Of a stretch of 8,572 nt of DNA, positions 1 through 6,162 are shown in pieces; within the stretch, counting starts at the first letter, position 1; every line of letters starts with the position of its first letter. The stretch comes from Anaerolineae bacterium. GTDB taxonomy: Bacteria > Chloroflexota > Anaerolineae > B4-G1. Made by a program: the position numbers and the translations under genes. The DNA lies in NCBI GenBank assembly GCA_030612185.1, contig JAUWOI010000166.1, forward strand, positions 1 to 8,572. Direction: 5' to 3'. The notes below the pieces were generated by a model. It was not told the DNA's origin. It did no database searches and was given only the letters and a program-made list of their open reading frames with translations.

Positions 1-5
1 CCCAG

Positions 6-26
6 GGGCAATTTGGCAAATTGCCC
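6..26. repeat. Perfect 9-bp inverted repeat with 3-nt loop
   Basis: GGGCAATTT, loop GGC, then AAATTGCCC: a perfect 9-bp stem, extendable by a G-T wobble at 5/27. It lies 26 bases beyond the stop codon of the receiver-kinase gene, the last gene of the minus-strand operon. It could therefore form a hairpin at the 3' end of that transcript. No T-run follows the stem on the minus strand within the visible bases, so it is not a classic intrinsic terminator. It could equally be a dispersed REP-like element. The structure is seen directly; the function is inferred. Confidence 0.6.
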
Positions 27-29
27 TAC

Positions 30-45
30 AACTGAGTAACTGAGT
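30..45. repeat. Two tandem copies of AACTGAGT
   Basis: Two exact 8-bp copies stand side by side between the hairpin at 6-26 and the stop codon of the receiver-kinase gene. The surroundings (TGGCTGG, TTCATAG) suggest a decayed array of 7-8-bp units, like the larger arrays at 4019-4143 and 6003-6162. Two copies alone could be chance. Confidence 0.4.
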
Positions 46-52
46 GGCTGGT

Positions 53-1108
53 TCATAGGTTAAAATCAAGCCTAACACAGCCATGACCCGCTGCATCGTT
101 GGTCAGGGTGACGATTACACCAAAGGCAACGGCGATATTCCTGACAATAGCCAGCCCGATGCCCAGCCCTTGCTGTTCTATCCGTTCTCTATCGTGCTGA
201 TAAAAAGGCTCGAACAGCCTCTCCCGATCGCTTTCCGGAAAGCCGGTCCCCGAATCGGTGACGCGCAAGACGTACTTGTCGGCTTGTCGGCGACCAGAAA
301 TGACCACCGAACCCCCTGGCGGTGAGAACTTGGCCGCATTTTCGACTATCTCTCGCAATAGCGTGGACAGCCATCTATCGGGTAAAGGCAGACACTCACC
401 CCCAGTATCAATATCCAGGCTGAAGGACACGTTCTCCAGATCTTTGCATATATCCTCCAGTATGGAGCAAATGGCGAACACGGGGATCGGGAGGTCGCCA
501 GGGGCAAATTGGGCTTCTTCGGACTCGTGAAGATGTTCCATTTTTTCGATCAAGCGGAGCAACCGCTTATTCCCTGTCCAGAGGGAGGAGATACAGTCGG
601 CGGAATCCCAACCCCTCTCTAACAGTTCAGTTGCGACCCACATAGAGGTCAGGGGAGTGCGCAATTCATGTCTTAAGACATCAATCAACTGGTCTCTCTC
701 GCGAAGCAGCCCATCCCGGACCCCCTGTCGCAGTTCCTCAACGCGCTTCAATTTTCCGAGAACGACGGCGATCACGTCCTCGATCTCGAAGGGTTTGGTT
801 ATATAGTCATCCACCCCCAGGGCCTTGCCCCGACGTATGTCCTCCTTCTCCGCTTTAGCGGTTAAGAATACGAAGGGGATATCCCGATATACCCCGCGCT
901 CCTGCATCTCCTTTAGCATCTCTATGCCGTCCATCACCGGCATCATGATATCGCAGAGCACAAGATCAACCGGTCCCTCGGCCAGTTTTTTCAGCCCGTC
1001 CCGGCCGTTGACCGCGCCGATAGCGCCAAAGCCTTCCTGTTGCAGAAGCAACAATAGGTTTTCACGGGCGATTGAGTTGTCCTCTACAACGAGTATCCTG
1101 GCTTTCAT
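53..1108 (-). CDS. Receiver-histidine kinase (REC-HisKA-HATPase), soluble
   Basis: A 351-aa two-component protein with an N-terminal receiver and a C-terminal kinase core, and no membrane segment. The receiver (about 4-122) has all the key residues: acidic pair Glu9-Asp10, phosphoacceptor Asp53 in LCDIMMP, Thr83 and Lys105 in TKPF. The dimerisation helix carries the H-box HELRTP with phosphoacceptor His147. The ATPase domain shows the N-box (Glu256-Asn257), G1 DSGTG at 285-289 and G2 GLGIG at 314-318. Both halves therefore look active. The receiver probably takes phosphate from the large kinase just upstream and controls its own kinase activity, but there is no DNA-binding output. The start is the ATG at 1108, because AGGAGG (1115-1120) sits 6 bases before it. 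The open frame runs further upstream, but that stretch only shadows the neighbouring gene. Family assignment is firm; partners are inferred. Confidence 0.93.
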   Translation of the reverse strand: MKARILVVEDNSIARENLLLLLQQEGFGAIGAVNGRDGLKKLAEGPVDLVLCDIMMPVMDGIEMLKEMQERGVYRDIPFVFLTAKAEKEDIRRGKALGVDDYITKPFEIEDVIAVVLGKLKRVEELRQGVRDGLLRERDQLIDVLRHELRTPLTSMWVATELLERGWDSADCISSLWTGNKRLLRLIEKMEHLHESEEAQFAPGDLPIPVFAICSILEDICKDLENVSFSLDIDTGGECLPLPDRWLSTLLREIVENAAKFSPPGGSVVISGRRQADKYVLRVTDSGTGFPESDRERLFEPFYQHDRERIEQQGLGIGLAIVRNIAVAFGVIVTLTNDAAGHGCVRLDFNL

Positions 1109-1114
1109 TTCTTT

Positions 1115-1120
1115 CCTCCT
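1115..1120 (-). promoter_or_regulatory. Shine-Dalgarno overlapping the upstream stop codon
   Basis: AGGAGG on the minus strand, 6 bases before the ATG at 1108. It shares bases with the TAG stop (1119-1121) of the large kinase. Only 10 bases separate the two reading frames. This fixes the start of the receiver-kinase and points to coupled translation of the pair. Confidence 0.85.
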
Positions 1121-4010
1121 ATGCCGATACAGGCAAGTACACCGTAAAACAGCTCCCCTTCCCTGACTCGCTCTGCAACTCAATCCGGCCGCCGTGGAGT
1201 TCGACAATCTCTTTCGCGATGGCAAGCCCGATCCCGGTTCCTGGGGTCTCGTGGGCGGTGGTAACCCGGTAGAAACGCTCGAATATCCGCTCCATCTGCT
1301 CCCCGGCCATGCCCACTCCCTCGTCTCGGACGCTGAACCAGGCATCTGTCTCCCCCTGGCCGGAGCGCAGGGTGATTTGACCTCCCGCAGGGGAATACTT
1401 GATCGCGTTGTCCAGCAGGTTGACCGCCACCTGAAGCATCAGGCTGGGATCGATCTCCACCAGAATGGGCTGGGTAGCCAGCGCCTGACGTACAGTGCCG
1501 CCCCATCGCCCCAGCGCGCTCTGGAGACGATCACCAGCCTGGCAAAGGAGCGGGTTCAGGTCGGTCTCTTTTCTGCGGAGCACTGTAGTGCCCCGGTCCA
1601 GCCGGGAGAGGGTCAGGATGTCCTCAATCAACTCACCCAACCGTTTTGATTCCGAGTCGATGGCCGCCAGCAGTCTTTCCCTCTGGTCGGCGGGGAGGAG
1701 CGCCGGTTCATATTTCCCCAAGAGCGTAATGCTGCTGCGGATGTTGTGGACCGGCGTTCTGAGTTCGTGGGAGACATTGGAGATGAAGCGCTTCTGGGCT
1801 TCCTCATCCCGCTTGCGCTCGGTGACGTCGCGGGATACCAAGAGAAACGAGGCTGGCTTCCCGGACTCATCCATGATAAGGCTAGCAGTGCTTTCGAGAT
1901 CCCGCCATTCTCCCGATTTGGCAGCAAAGCGAAAATCAAGAGACCTGGTTATGGATTCGTAACGTCCTGCGAATAACCTCTTGACCCTCATCGAGCCGTA
2001 TTCCAGCATTAGCGAATACATGCACCTCCTATCGTCGGGGTGTAGAAAATCAAAGCCGGATTTGCCGACTAATTCCTCTGGCTCATATCCAAGTCGCCTG
2101 TGAGAAGGGCTCATGTAGGTGTATTTTCCGTCCAGCCCCACCACAGCGATGAAATCGCCCGTATTCTCGCTTATGACTCGATATTTTTCTTCGCTCTTGC
2201 GCAGTGCCTCCTCCACCCGCACGCGCTCGGCGATTTCCTGCTGCGCCTGCTCGTACAGCCGCGCGTTCTCGATGGCTGTGGCGATCTGCGTACTGAGGGT
2301 CTCCATAGCAGCCACGTCAATCTCATCGAAGGCACCCAATTCATCACTCTGCATATCGAGCACGCCGATGACACGCTGACCACTCTTGATAGGTACTGCC
2401 AGTTCCGAGTTCGTTTTCTCCGCCGCCTTGCGCACGTAGTGGGGGTTCTTGCTCACGTCACCGCTGACCTGGGTCTCGCCGCTCGTCGCCGCGTGCCCTA
2501 TCATCCCTTCCCCCATAGCGAGCCGGAGGTCTGGAGGAAAGACGCCGGCATAGCCGCCCACGATGGCCTGTAGTGTCAGCCATTCGCCTTCCTCGTCAGG
2601 CAGCAGCAGCAGCACATTGTAGTAGCCAAAGGCATCATGGACGGCGGTCACGACTTCGAACAACACTATATCCAATCCCAACTCCCCGCTCACACGCTGA
2701 CCAACTTCGTAGATCAGCGCAGCCTGGGCCGCCCGCCGCTCCGTCTCCTGATACAGCCGCGCGTTCTCGATGGCGATGGCCGCCTGGTTGGCAAGGGTCA
2801 TCAGGAGGCGCTGATCGTCCTCGCTGAAGGCTTCAAGAGCACTCGTGTTATCCAGACTGATGGTGCCAATAGCGCGCCCTTTGACGATGAGTGGCACGCA
2901 GAGGGCGGATTTTTCCTCTTGGACCTCAGGTAGAGCAATGTATTTGGTTCGGGGGTCACTTTTTACATTCCTCATGACGAGCGGCTCTCGGTGGGTGAAG
3001 ACCCAGCCCGTGTAGCCCTCGTCAGGCTTGAAACAAGCGGCTTCAACGACCTCCTGGCTGAAGCCCACGCTGGAGCGAACGACCAGTTTGTTGCTCTCTC
3101 CATTCAACAGATGAAGGGTGCCCTTCTCCGCCGGACGGATGACTTCGACGGAGGTTTCGATGACCTTATCCAAGATGACGTCGAGGTCGAGGCGACTGCT
3201 GATCTCCTGACTGACCTCAAACAAGGCCCCCACTTCCCTGACCCGCTCGCGGAGTGCCTCCTCCGCCCGCCCCCGCTCGGTGACGTCTCGAAAGGTGAGT
3301 ATCATGACCTCTTCAGCGCCATAGGTTGTGGGCGCCGGATTCATCTCGAAATGGCGTGTCTCGCCAGAGTGCACTGGCTGGATCGCAATCGGGAGGCGGG
3401 AGTAATCCTCCTCTCGCCATTTTCTGCTGCATTGACCGAGTGTCCGACGGGCTTGCCGCGTGAGAGCACCGATATCCTGGAGTCTTCTACCAATCACCTT
3501 CTCTTCATCAGAACCCGACAGTTCATACCAGGTATGGCTGGCGGCCAGAATCCTGTTATCTTTATCCACAACGACCACAGGATCGGGGATTGAATTGAAC
3601 AGCGTCTCCACCCTTTCCATCTCAACCCTTTGCTTTTCGAGATGCCTGGCCAGGAGAACATCTTCCAGACGCCGGGCGAAGATGGTGTAGAGACGCCGCT
3701 CCTTATCCGTTACGGAATGGGCCTGCTCCATAAACAGCGCACCCAGTTCACCCCCATCGCCGAAGGCAGAGTAAAATTGATTGGGCTCATTTCGCCCCAT
3801 CTTCTTCGCTATATCCTCGACGTGCCTGAATCCCCACGAGACAGCCAGCCGGCGATGCTCGCTTGACCCAAGCAAGAGTACAAAGTGGCGCACGCCAAAC
3901 AGCCGGGTCGCCTTTTCCATCGCCTCTTCGGCGAAATCTTCTTCCGAAGCCGAAAACGCGAGGGACGAAATCTCGTAAAGAATCGCCAGTTCAGCGGTCG
4001 GTTGAGTCAT
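1119..4010 (-). CDS. Multisensor histidine kinase (GAF-PAS-GAF-GAF-PAS-HisKA-HATPase)
   Basis: A 963-aa cytoplasmic sensor kinase without membrane segments. Visible domains in order: a weak GAF-like N-terminus (about 1-125), PAS (133-250, ending FRDVTER), GAF (260-420), GAF (427-585), PAS (603-735, with LGYEPEELVGK and HPDD), HisKA and HATPase. Both central GAF domains end with an IENARLY linker. The H-box SHELRTP carries phosphoacceptor His748. The ATPase has N-box Asn868, G1 DEGVG (896-900) and G2 GTGIG (924-928), so catalysis looks intact. There is no receiver of its own; the next gene supplies one. I chose the ATG at 4010 (MTQPTAEL). An in-frame ATG at 4073 would add 21 residues encoded entirely by heptamer repeats. 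Neither start has a good Shine-Dalgarno. The ligands of the GAF and PAS domains cannot be read from sequence. Confidence 0.92.
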   Translation of the reverse strand: MTQPTAELAILYEISSLAFSASEEDFAEEAMEKATRLFGVRHFVLLLGSSEHRRLAVSWGFRHVEDIAKKMGRNEPNQFYSAFGDGGELGALFMEQAHSVTDKERRLYTIFARRLEDVLLARHLEKQRVEMERVETLFNSIPDPVVVVDKDNRILAASHTWYELSGSDEEKVIGRRLQDIGALTRQARRTLGQCSRKWREEDYSRLPIAIQPVHSGETRHFEMNPAPTTYGAEEVMILTFRDVTERGRAEEALRERVREVGALFEVSQEISSRLDLDVILDKVIETSVEVIRPAEKGTLHLLNGESNKLVVRSSVGFSQEVVEAACFKPDEGYTGWVFTHREPLVMRNVKSDPRTKYIALPEVQEEKSALCVPLIVKGRAIGTISLDNTSALEAFSEDDQRLLMTLANQAAIAIENARLYQETERRAAQAALIYEVGQRVSGELGLDIVLFEVVTAVHDAFGYYNVLLLLPDEEGEWLTLQAIVGGYAGVFPPDLRLAMGEGMIGHAATSGETQVSGDVSKNPHYVRKAAEKTNSELAVPIKSGQRVIGVLDMQSDELGAFDEIDVAAMETLSTQIATAIENARLYEQAQQEIAERVRVEEALRKSEEKYRVISENTGDFIAVVGLDGKYTYMSPSHRRLGYEPEELVGKSGFDFLHPDDRRCMYSLMLEYGSMRVKRLFAGRYESITRSLDFRFAAKSGEWRDLESTASLIMDESGKPASFLLVSRDVTERKRDEEAQKRFISNVSHELRTPVHNIRSSITLLGKYEPALLPADQRERLLAAIDSESKRLGELIEDILTLSRLDRGTTVLRRKETDLNPLLCQAGDRLQSALGRWGGTVRQALATQPILVEIDPSLMLQVAVNLLDNAIKYSPAGGQITLRSGQGETDAWFSVRDEGVGMAGEQMERIFERFYRVTTAHETPGTGIGLAIAKEIVELHGGRIELQSESGKGSCFTVYLPVSA
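2254..2774 (-). repeat. 23-bp exact direct repeat (2254-2276 and 2752-2774) inside the kinase gene
   Basis: Each copy encodes the IENARLY linker at the end of one of the two tandem GAF domains. Nucleotide identity over 23 bases suggests recent domain duplication, gene conversion, or strong protein-level conservation with shared codon preference. The rest of the two GAF domains has diverged. Confidence 0.6.
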
Positions 4011-4018
4011 AACTGCTT

Positions 4019-4063
4019 CGTGTTGCGTGTTACGTGAAACGTGATACATGTTGCGTGATACGC
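4019..4063. repeat. Heptamer array, unit CGTGnnn (6 copies)
   Basis: Consecutive 7-base units on the plus strand are CGTGTTG, CGTGTTA, CGTGAAA, CGTGATA, CATGTTG and CGTGATA, followed by a partial unit CGC. The first four bases are nearly constant and the last three vary. The array lies directly upstream of the large kinase start and could be read as a 21-residue N-terminal extension if the ATG at 4073 were used. It borders a second heptamer family at 4064-4143. Confidence 0.85.
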
Positions 4064-4143
4064 TATTGTTCATTGTTCATCGTTTCATTGTTCATTGTTT
4101 CATTGTTCATTGTTTCATTGTTCATTGTTCATTGATTCATTGT
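4064..4143. repeat. Heptamer/octamer array, unit CATTGTT(T) (about 11 copies)
   Basis: Units of 7 bases (CATTGTT) partly alternate with 8-base versions (CATTGTTT). There are single-base variants at 4064 (TATTGTT), 4078 (CATCGTTT), 4130 (CATTGATT) and 4138. The array begins 2 bases after the FIST gene stop. Together with the CGTGnnn array it fills almost all of the 135-base space before the large kinase. On the minus strand the unit reads AACAATG, so nearly every copy carries an ATG. The same unit recurs in opposite orientation at 6003-6052. Confidence 0.9.
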
Positions 4144-4145
4144 CC

Positions 4146-5273
4146 TCAGCCTCCGACGGCAATGACCGTCGTCTTGTTGTGAAACAGCGGCACGTCGGCG
4201 TAACTCCCCACCTCCCCAAAGACCAGGCTGCCCAGTAGCGGCACCTCCACCCCAACCACATTCCTGATAGCCCTCAGTTCTCTTCCAAACTCCTCGTCCA
4301 TAAGCAGGCAGCGGGAGATACAATCGAACAGGAGGGCGAACTGCGGCTTGGTCACCCCTCGGGCAGCCCCTTGTGCCACCGCTCGCGCCGTCTCGATCAG
4401 GTCTGCCACGTCCCCTTCCATCAGGTTGACTATCGCACTCCGCGGAACCTCAGTCACGAAATCAATGCTCCCATCCTCGTTCACCGCCAGGGGATCACGA
4501 ATCAGGTAGTTCCCGGAGATGTCCGGAATGCCCAGCGGATACCTCATCCCGTACTCAGCGAACTTGTCCACCGGAATGCCGCCCAGTCGCTCGGAATAGA
4601 CCTCAAAGGCTGGCCGGCCGTCAATTTCGAACACTCTCTTTCCCCTCGCAGCGGTGATGACCAGGGGGTCTCCGGTGGGCTGCCAGCCGTGCCCAATGCC
4701 CGTCTGAACGGTCAGGCCGTCCAGCAGTGCGACCGCCAGGGCATCGCTTTCTACACCCGCTTCTGTAAACTGATAGGTCTTGAAGAACCTGAGATTGTCA
4801 CCCGCGCCGCCCCCGACGTACTTGAAATCGGGGCCCATCGAGTTGTATAGGCCGCGCACCACTTCCGAAATGTTGGCCGCAAACCCATCGGGGAGAACAA
4901 AAACCGTGCCTCCCTCCATACCGCCGACCAGTAACTCTTCCCCTGCGCGTCGCCCTGCGCCGCGCGGGTCGGCGCTGAGCCCCGTCTGCAAAGAGGTCAC
5001 AACCCGGAGTTCGTCGCCGCTCAGCGTGCACACTCCTACCCCCTGGCGGAACACCCTGTCTGCGGTGATGAGCCCTCCTGCGCAGAAGCCCGCCATTTTG
5101 GAGGCTCCTATCACCCCTTTGACGGCTTCGTAAACCACCTCCTGGTCGTAGGCGTCGGTGGTAAACAAGAGTGTCAAAACAGGCTCACCCGAAGACTTGA
5201 CGGCCTCTTCAGCGACTATTCTACCGGCTCGACGCGAATCATCGAGCGTACTGTAAGCAATTCCGACTTTCAT
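4146..5273 (-). CDS. FIST-domain sensory protein (FIST_N + FIST_C)
   Basis: A 375-aa soluble protein matching the F-box and intracellular signal transduction (FIST) family, cytoplasmic sensors thought to bind small ligands such as amino acids and feed kinases or chemotaxis systems. The N-terminal half has the glycine-rich FCAGG turn (63-67) and GGGAGDN (154-160). The C-terminal half ends in the typical FIST_C pattern: FGEVG (352-356) followed by PLFHN and a hydrophobic strand. There is no signal peptide, membrane segment or output domain, so it must act through a partner, most simply the kinases encoded downstream. Two ATGs adjoin. AGGAGG (5279-5284) is only 2 bases from the first (5276) but 5 from the second (5273), so I prefer the second. 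It lies about 30 bases after the HTH gene, clearly in one operon. The ligand is unknown. Confidence 0.9.
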   Translation of the reverse strand: MKVGIAYSTLDDSRRAGRIVAEEAVKSSGEPVLTLLFTTDAYDQEVVYEAVKGVIGASKMAGFCAGGLITADRVFRQGVGVCTLSGDELRVVTSLQTGLSADPRGAGRRAGEELLVGGMEGGTVFVLPDGFAANISEVVRGLYNSMGPDFKYVGGGAGDNLRFFKTYQFTEAGVESDALAVALLDGLTVQTGIGHGWQPTGDPLVITAARGKRVFEIDGRPAFEVYSERLGGIPVDKFAEYGMRYPLGIPDISGNYLIRDPLAVNEDGSIDFVTEVPRSAIVNLMEGDVADLIETARAVAQGAARGVTKPQFALLFDCISRCLLMDEEFGRELRAIRNVVGVEVPLLGSLVFGEVGSYADVPLFHNKTTVIAVGG

Positions 5274-5278
5274 CATTT

Positions 5279-5284
5279 CCTCCT
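5279..5284 (-). promoter_or_regulatory. Shine-Dalgarno of the FIST gene
   Basis: AGGAGG on the minus strand. Spacing to the tandem ATG codons is 2 bases (5276) and 5 bases (5273), which favours the second ATG as the start. Confidence 0.75.
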
Positions 5285-5306
5285 CTATTGAAATCAGCCC
5301 TTCCCT

Positions 5307-5870
5307 CTATTCCAATTCGAGCAGCGTCTCCAATTCCGCCTCTAACCTATCGGCGACGGCAACGCCGGGCAGATAGGCATCGGCGCCGGCGGCCCGTGCG
5401 ACCTGCTCATCCTCTGGAGCGCCCACAACCAGCACAGAGATCGCCTCTCCCTCTGGGGAAGTGCGCAACCACCGGCATAAGGCCAGGCAGTCCAGCGTCG
5501 CGCTCGTTTTATCGAGCACCACAACGTCGGGCTCAAAGCGCACCACCTGTGCGCTGGCCTCGTAATCGTTGCTCGCCCGAGTCACGTCAAGTCGCCCATC
5601 CTCCTGAAGAATCTCTGCCAGCATCGTTGCGTGCTGGCCATCGCTCACGATCAGCACCCGTGGCCGAGACAACGTTGTCAGCGTCGAATCCACGGGCATC
5701 TTGTAGGTCTTCAGAAAGGATAGGAAATCAGGCAATAAGATGCGGTGATGACCACCCGGCGTGGCGTAGGCCTTGAGTTTGCCTTTTTTGATCCAGTTGA
5801 CGATGGTCGCCTGGGAAACGTGACAATACCCGGCAGCCTGCCCAGTAGTCAAGGTCTCCATCTCGAACAT
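5307..5870 (-). CDS. MerR/excisionase-type HTH protein with degenerate receiver domain
   Basis: A 187-aa probable transcription regulator. Residues 5-54 form a MerR/HTH_17-type DNA-binding domain: LTTGQAAGYCHVSQATI is the helix-turn-helix, followed by the wing motif ATPGGHHRI. Residues 70-185 follow the receiver fold: strand RVLIV, then Asp120 in VVVLD at the phosphoacceptor position. Other key residues are lost: the acidic pair is Ser76-Asp77, the conserved Thr is Gly150, and the conserved Lys is Gly169 in AYLPGV. It is therefore probably a pseudoreceiver used for dimerisation or protein contact, or phosphorylated inefficiently. The start at 5870 is supported by AGGAGG (5880-5885) 9 bases upstream; an in-frame ATG at 5861 is an alternative. 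As first gene of the operon, it may autoregulate the promoter just upstream. Its target sites are unknown. Confidence 0.87.
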   Translation of the reverse strand: MFEMETLTTGQAAGYCHVSQATIVNWIKKGKLKAYATPGGHHRILLPDFLSFLKTYKMPVDSTLTTLSRPRVLIVSDGQHATMLAEILQEDGRLDVTRASNDYEASAQVVRFEPDVVVLDKTSATLDCLALCRWLRTSPEGEAISVLVVGAPEDEQVARAAGADAYLPGVAVADRLEAELETLLELE

Positions 5871-5946
5871 CTCCGGCTTCCTCCTTGGATAAATCGTCGT
5901 CGTGTCGCCGCAGGCGCATTATGATAGATTTCACAGTTGTCCTGCT

Positions 5947-5957
5947 ATTTACTAAAT
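5947..5957. promoter_or_regulatory. AT-rich palindrome at the operon start site (possible operator)
   Basis: ATTTA-C-TAAAT is a perfect 11-bp palindrome with one central base. It overlaps the edge of the -10 box and the expected transcription start of the signalling operon. A regulator bound here would block the promoter. AT-rich palindromes of this size do arise by chance, so this is a weak call. Confidence 0.3.
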
Positions 5958-5984
5958 TATAAGATTTTTGAGAATTATCGTCAA
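5956..5984 (-). promoter_or_regulatory. Sigma-70-type promoter of the signalling operon
   Basis: On the minus strand the -35 is TTGACG (5984-5979), the spacer is 17 bases, and the -10 is TATAAT (5961-5956). That is 11 of 12 consensus bases with ideal spacing, inside an AT-rich island. The expected start is near 5949, giving a leader of about 80 bases before the ATG at 5870. The 17-base spacer differs from the 19-20-base spacers of classical MerR-activated promoters, so activation by DNA untwisting is not indicated. Confidence 0.85.
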
Positions 5985-6002
5985 TGAGATAAAAGCACTA
6001 AG

Positions 6003-6052
6003 TACAATTAACAATGAACAATGAACAATGAACAATGACAAATGAGCAAATG
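6003..6052. repeat. Heptamer array, unit AACAATG (4 exact plus degenerate copies)
   Basis: There are four exact AACAATG units (6010-6037), with decayed units on both sides: TACAATT at 6003, then ACAAATG and AGCAAATG up to 6052. It is the same family as 4064-4143 but in opposite orientation. It lies just upstream of the -35 box of the signalling operon. A 9-base G-rich stretch (GGAGGGGGG) separates it from the next array. Confidence 0.88.
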
Positions 6053-6061
6053 GGAGGGGGG

Positions 6062-6089
6062 CAAGATGCAAGAGACAAGGGGCAACGAA
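6062..6089. repeat. Heptamer array, unit CAAGnnn (4 copies)
   Basis: The units CAAGATG, CAAGAGA, CAAGGGG and CAACGAA follow one another at exact 7-base spacing. Again the first four bases are nearly constant and the last three vary. It is flanked by the AACAATG array and, after 17 unassigned bases, the GCTAnnn array. The space 5871-6156 (286 bases) thus holds the operon leader, its promoter and three repeat arrays, and no gene that I can see. Confidence 0.7.
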
Positions 6090-6106
6090 TATCCAGCCGC
6101 TCAAGC

Positions 6107-6162
6107 GCTAACATCTAACTGCTATATGCTGTCCGCTATCTGCTAACCGCTGACCGCTAATC
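6107..6162. repeat. Heptamer array, unit GCTAnnn (8 copies)
   Basis: Eight consecutive units: GCTAACA, TCTAACT, GCTATAT, GCTGTCC, GCTATCT, GCTAACC, GCTGACC and GCTAATC. The leading GCTA is largely kept while the last three bases vary. The final unit runs into the coding sequence of the transpeptidase, and its CTA (6157-6159) is that gene's TAG stop codon on the minus strand. Confidence 0.85.

Larger units (their letters stand above)
4114..6032. repeat. 21-bp inverted repeat (arms 4114-4134 and 6012-6032) flanking the HTH-FIST genes
   Basis: The two arms are exact reverse complements, made of three successive CATTGTT units on one side and AACAATG units on the other. They enclose about 1.9 kb holding the FIST gene, the HTH-pseudoreceiver gene and the operon promoter. 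Because the arms are part of low-complexity arrays, the pairing may be a by-product of repeat orientation. Inversion or excision is possible in principle but not shown. Confidence 0.7.

Noticed and set aside
6..26. Classic Rho-independent terminator
   Set aside because: The stem is AT-rich near the loop and is not followed by a T-run on the minus strand. It is recorded as an inverted repeat instead.
1109..1345. Upstream extension of the receiver-kinase frame by 79 residues
   Set aside because: It overlaps the ATPase domain of the large kinase in another frame, has no domain similarity, and the ATG at 1108 has a strong Shine-Dalgarno.
2100..3593. Plus-strand open frames of 157 and 200 codons inside the large kinase
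   Set aside because: They are antisense to continuous GAF/PAS coding sequence, resemble no family, and have no ribosome site that I can see. They are shadows of a GC-rich gene.
4019..4143. CRISPR array
   Set aside because: Units are 7-8 bases without spacers, far from the 23-40-base repeats and unique spacers of CRISPR, and no cas gene is present.
5956..5984. Classical MerR-activated promoter
   Set aside because: The spacer is 17 bases, not the 19-20 needed for MerR untwisting, and no long dyad lies between -35 and -10.
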